From DATELY01 sp035276085 (GTDB taxonomy: Bacteria > Pseudomonadota > Gammaproteobacteria > Steroidobacterales > Steroidobacteraceae), in contig DATELY010000157.1 of the NCBI GenBank assembly GCA_035276085.1, positions 1 through 48,496 on the forward strand: 48,496 nucleotides of DNA. The letters are read 5' to 3'. The notes beneath the pieces were generated by a model. It did no database searches. It saw only the letters and a program-made list of their open reading frames with translations, and had not been told where the DNA came from. The position numbers and the translations under genes are program-made. Shown here in pieces: positions 47,846 to 48,496 of this stretch. Each line of letters begins with the position of its first letter. Within the stretch, counting starts at the first letter, position 1.

Positions 47846-48496
47846 TGCTTCGACAGCGGATCCTCACCGCGCTGATCCTGGCACCGATCGTGCTCGTCAC
47901 GTTGACCGTGCTACCGCCGGTGGCGACGTGGATACTGCTGAGCGCGCTGGTGTTGATGGGTGCCTGGGAATGGACGGCGTTCCCTGGCTTTGCGAACGTT
48001 CGGCTACGTATCGTGTATTTCGCCGCGATTGCCCTGGCGATGGTTGCGAGCTGGCATTTCTCCGACTCGGATGCCGGCTTACAGACCTTGCTGTACATCG
48101 CAGCGGCCTGGTGGCTCGTGGCATTCGTCTGGATCACCACCTACCCGAAGGCGACCGCATTGCTCGCGACCTTGGCGGGTTTCTTCATTCTCGTGCCGGC
48201 ATGGACGGCGCTGGCGCGCTTGAGCCTGTCGCATCAACACGGGCGGGTACTGGTATTGCTGTTACTGCTGCTGGTCATCGCTGCCGACGTGGGTGCCTAC
48301 TTCGCGGGTCGCTATCTGGGTCGCCTCAAGCTCGCCCCGCGCGTCAGCCCCGGTAAAACCTGGGAGGGTGTGTTGGGCGGCCTGCTCGCGGCGAGCGCCG
48401 TGGCGCTGGTGGCCTCGTGGTTGCTGGAGGTGCGCACTGGGCCGTTTCTCGCCTTGTGCGCCGGTGTGGTGATCGCGTCGGTCGTTGGCGATCTCA
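47845..48496 (+). CDS. cdsA: Phosphatidate cytidylyltransferase (partial, runs off the window)
   Basis: 217 residues visible, truncated at the right edge. It converts phosphatidate and CTP to CDP-diacylglycerol for phospholipid synthesis. About six membrane helices are seen, starting LTALILAPIVLVTLTVL, with the conserved cytoplasmic SPGKTWEGVLGG and the preceding DVGAYFAGRYLGR; the C-terminal signature motif lies beyond the window. GTG start, sharing its G with the uppS stop (TAGTG). It completes the uppS-cdsA pair. Confidence 0.95.
   Translation, partial: MLRQRILTALILAPIVLVTLTVLPPVATWILLSALVLMGAWEWTAFPGFANVRLRIVYFAAIALAMVASWHFSDSDAGLQTLLYIAAAWWLVAFVWITTYPKATALLATLAGFFILVPAWTALARLSLSHQHGRVLVLLLLLLVIAADVGAYFAGRYLGRLKLAPRVSPGKTWEGVLGGLLAASAVALVASWLLEVRTGPFLALCAGVVIASVVGDL

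Overview
The window is a stretch of GC-rich chromosome from a gammaproteobacterium. The gene order rpsB-tsf-pyrH-frr-uppS-cdsA, divergent from map-glnD-dapC-dapD, is the classical gammaproteobacterial arrangement. A GTP-type PEP carboxykinase, wax-ester/TAG synthases, a PHA granule system protein and heptamer-built intergenic hairpins point, by inference, to the Steroidobacterales/Nevskiales/Xanthomonadales side of the class. I see no prophage, CRISPR array, rRNA, tRNA or intact transposase gene.

Layout. 1-1.2 kb: the end of a secreted-type protein and a lipoprotein. 1.3-7 kb: typA/bipA and a very large PAS/GAF/GGDEF/EAL sensor. 7.2-15.5 kb: a carbon-storage region. It holds two WS/DGAT acyltransferases, an acyl-CoA synthetase and an alpha/beta hydrolase on the plus strand. 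Facing them on the minus strand are a TetR regulator, two phasin-like proteins and a PHA-granule system protein. 15.5-16.2 kb: a gene-poor stretch with a nested MITE-like element. 16.2-25.5 kb: housekeeping and mixed genes (beta-lactamase-fold esterase, pcm, dusA, a cyclase-FHA fusion, pckG, a DUF11-type protein, a DinG/YoaA helicase, tsaB). 25.5-37.3 kb: a nearly complete phosphate-starvation system (phoB-phoR, a porin behind a good Pho box, phoU, dsbB, then pstSCAB and a second phoU), interrupted only by dapE on the opposite strand. 37.5-43.2 kb: dapD, dapC, glnD and map on the minus strand. 43.3-48.5 kb: rpsB, tsf, pyrH, frr, uppS and the start of cdsA.

How the parts work together. The Pho block is a coherent regulon. 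PhoR/PhoB sense and respond, PstSCAB imports phosphate, the two PhoU proteins couple transport to signalling, and the porin probably brings phosphate or anions across the outer membrane. Matches to the Pho box (two 7-bp half-sites with a 4-bp spacer) precede the porin and pstS. The storage region can in principle activate fatty acids (synthetase), esterify them (WS/DGAT), remobilise them (hydrolase) and coat the resulting granules (phasins). No PHA synthase is present in the window.

The most unusual feature is not a gene. At least seven intergenic sites carry the same design: arms made of tandem 7- or 8-bp units of locus-specific sequence, mostly paired with a matching complementary arm into a stem of about 26-31 bp. 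Four of them share a GGCCAGA core next to the loop. Other dispersed repeats are C/G-rich double hairpins at both convergent gene junctions of the Pho region, a 49-bp element present twice, and a 22-bp inverted-repeat element that supplies the phoB stop codon.
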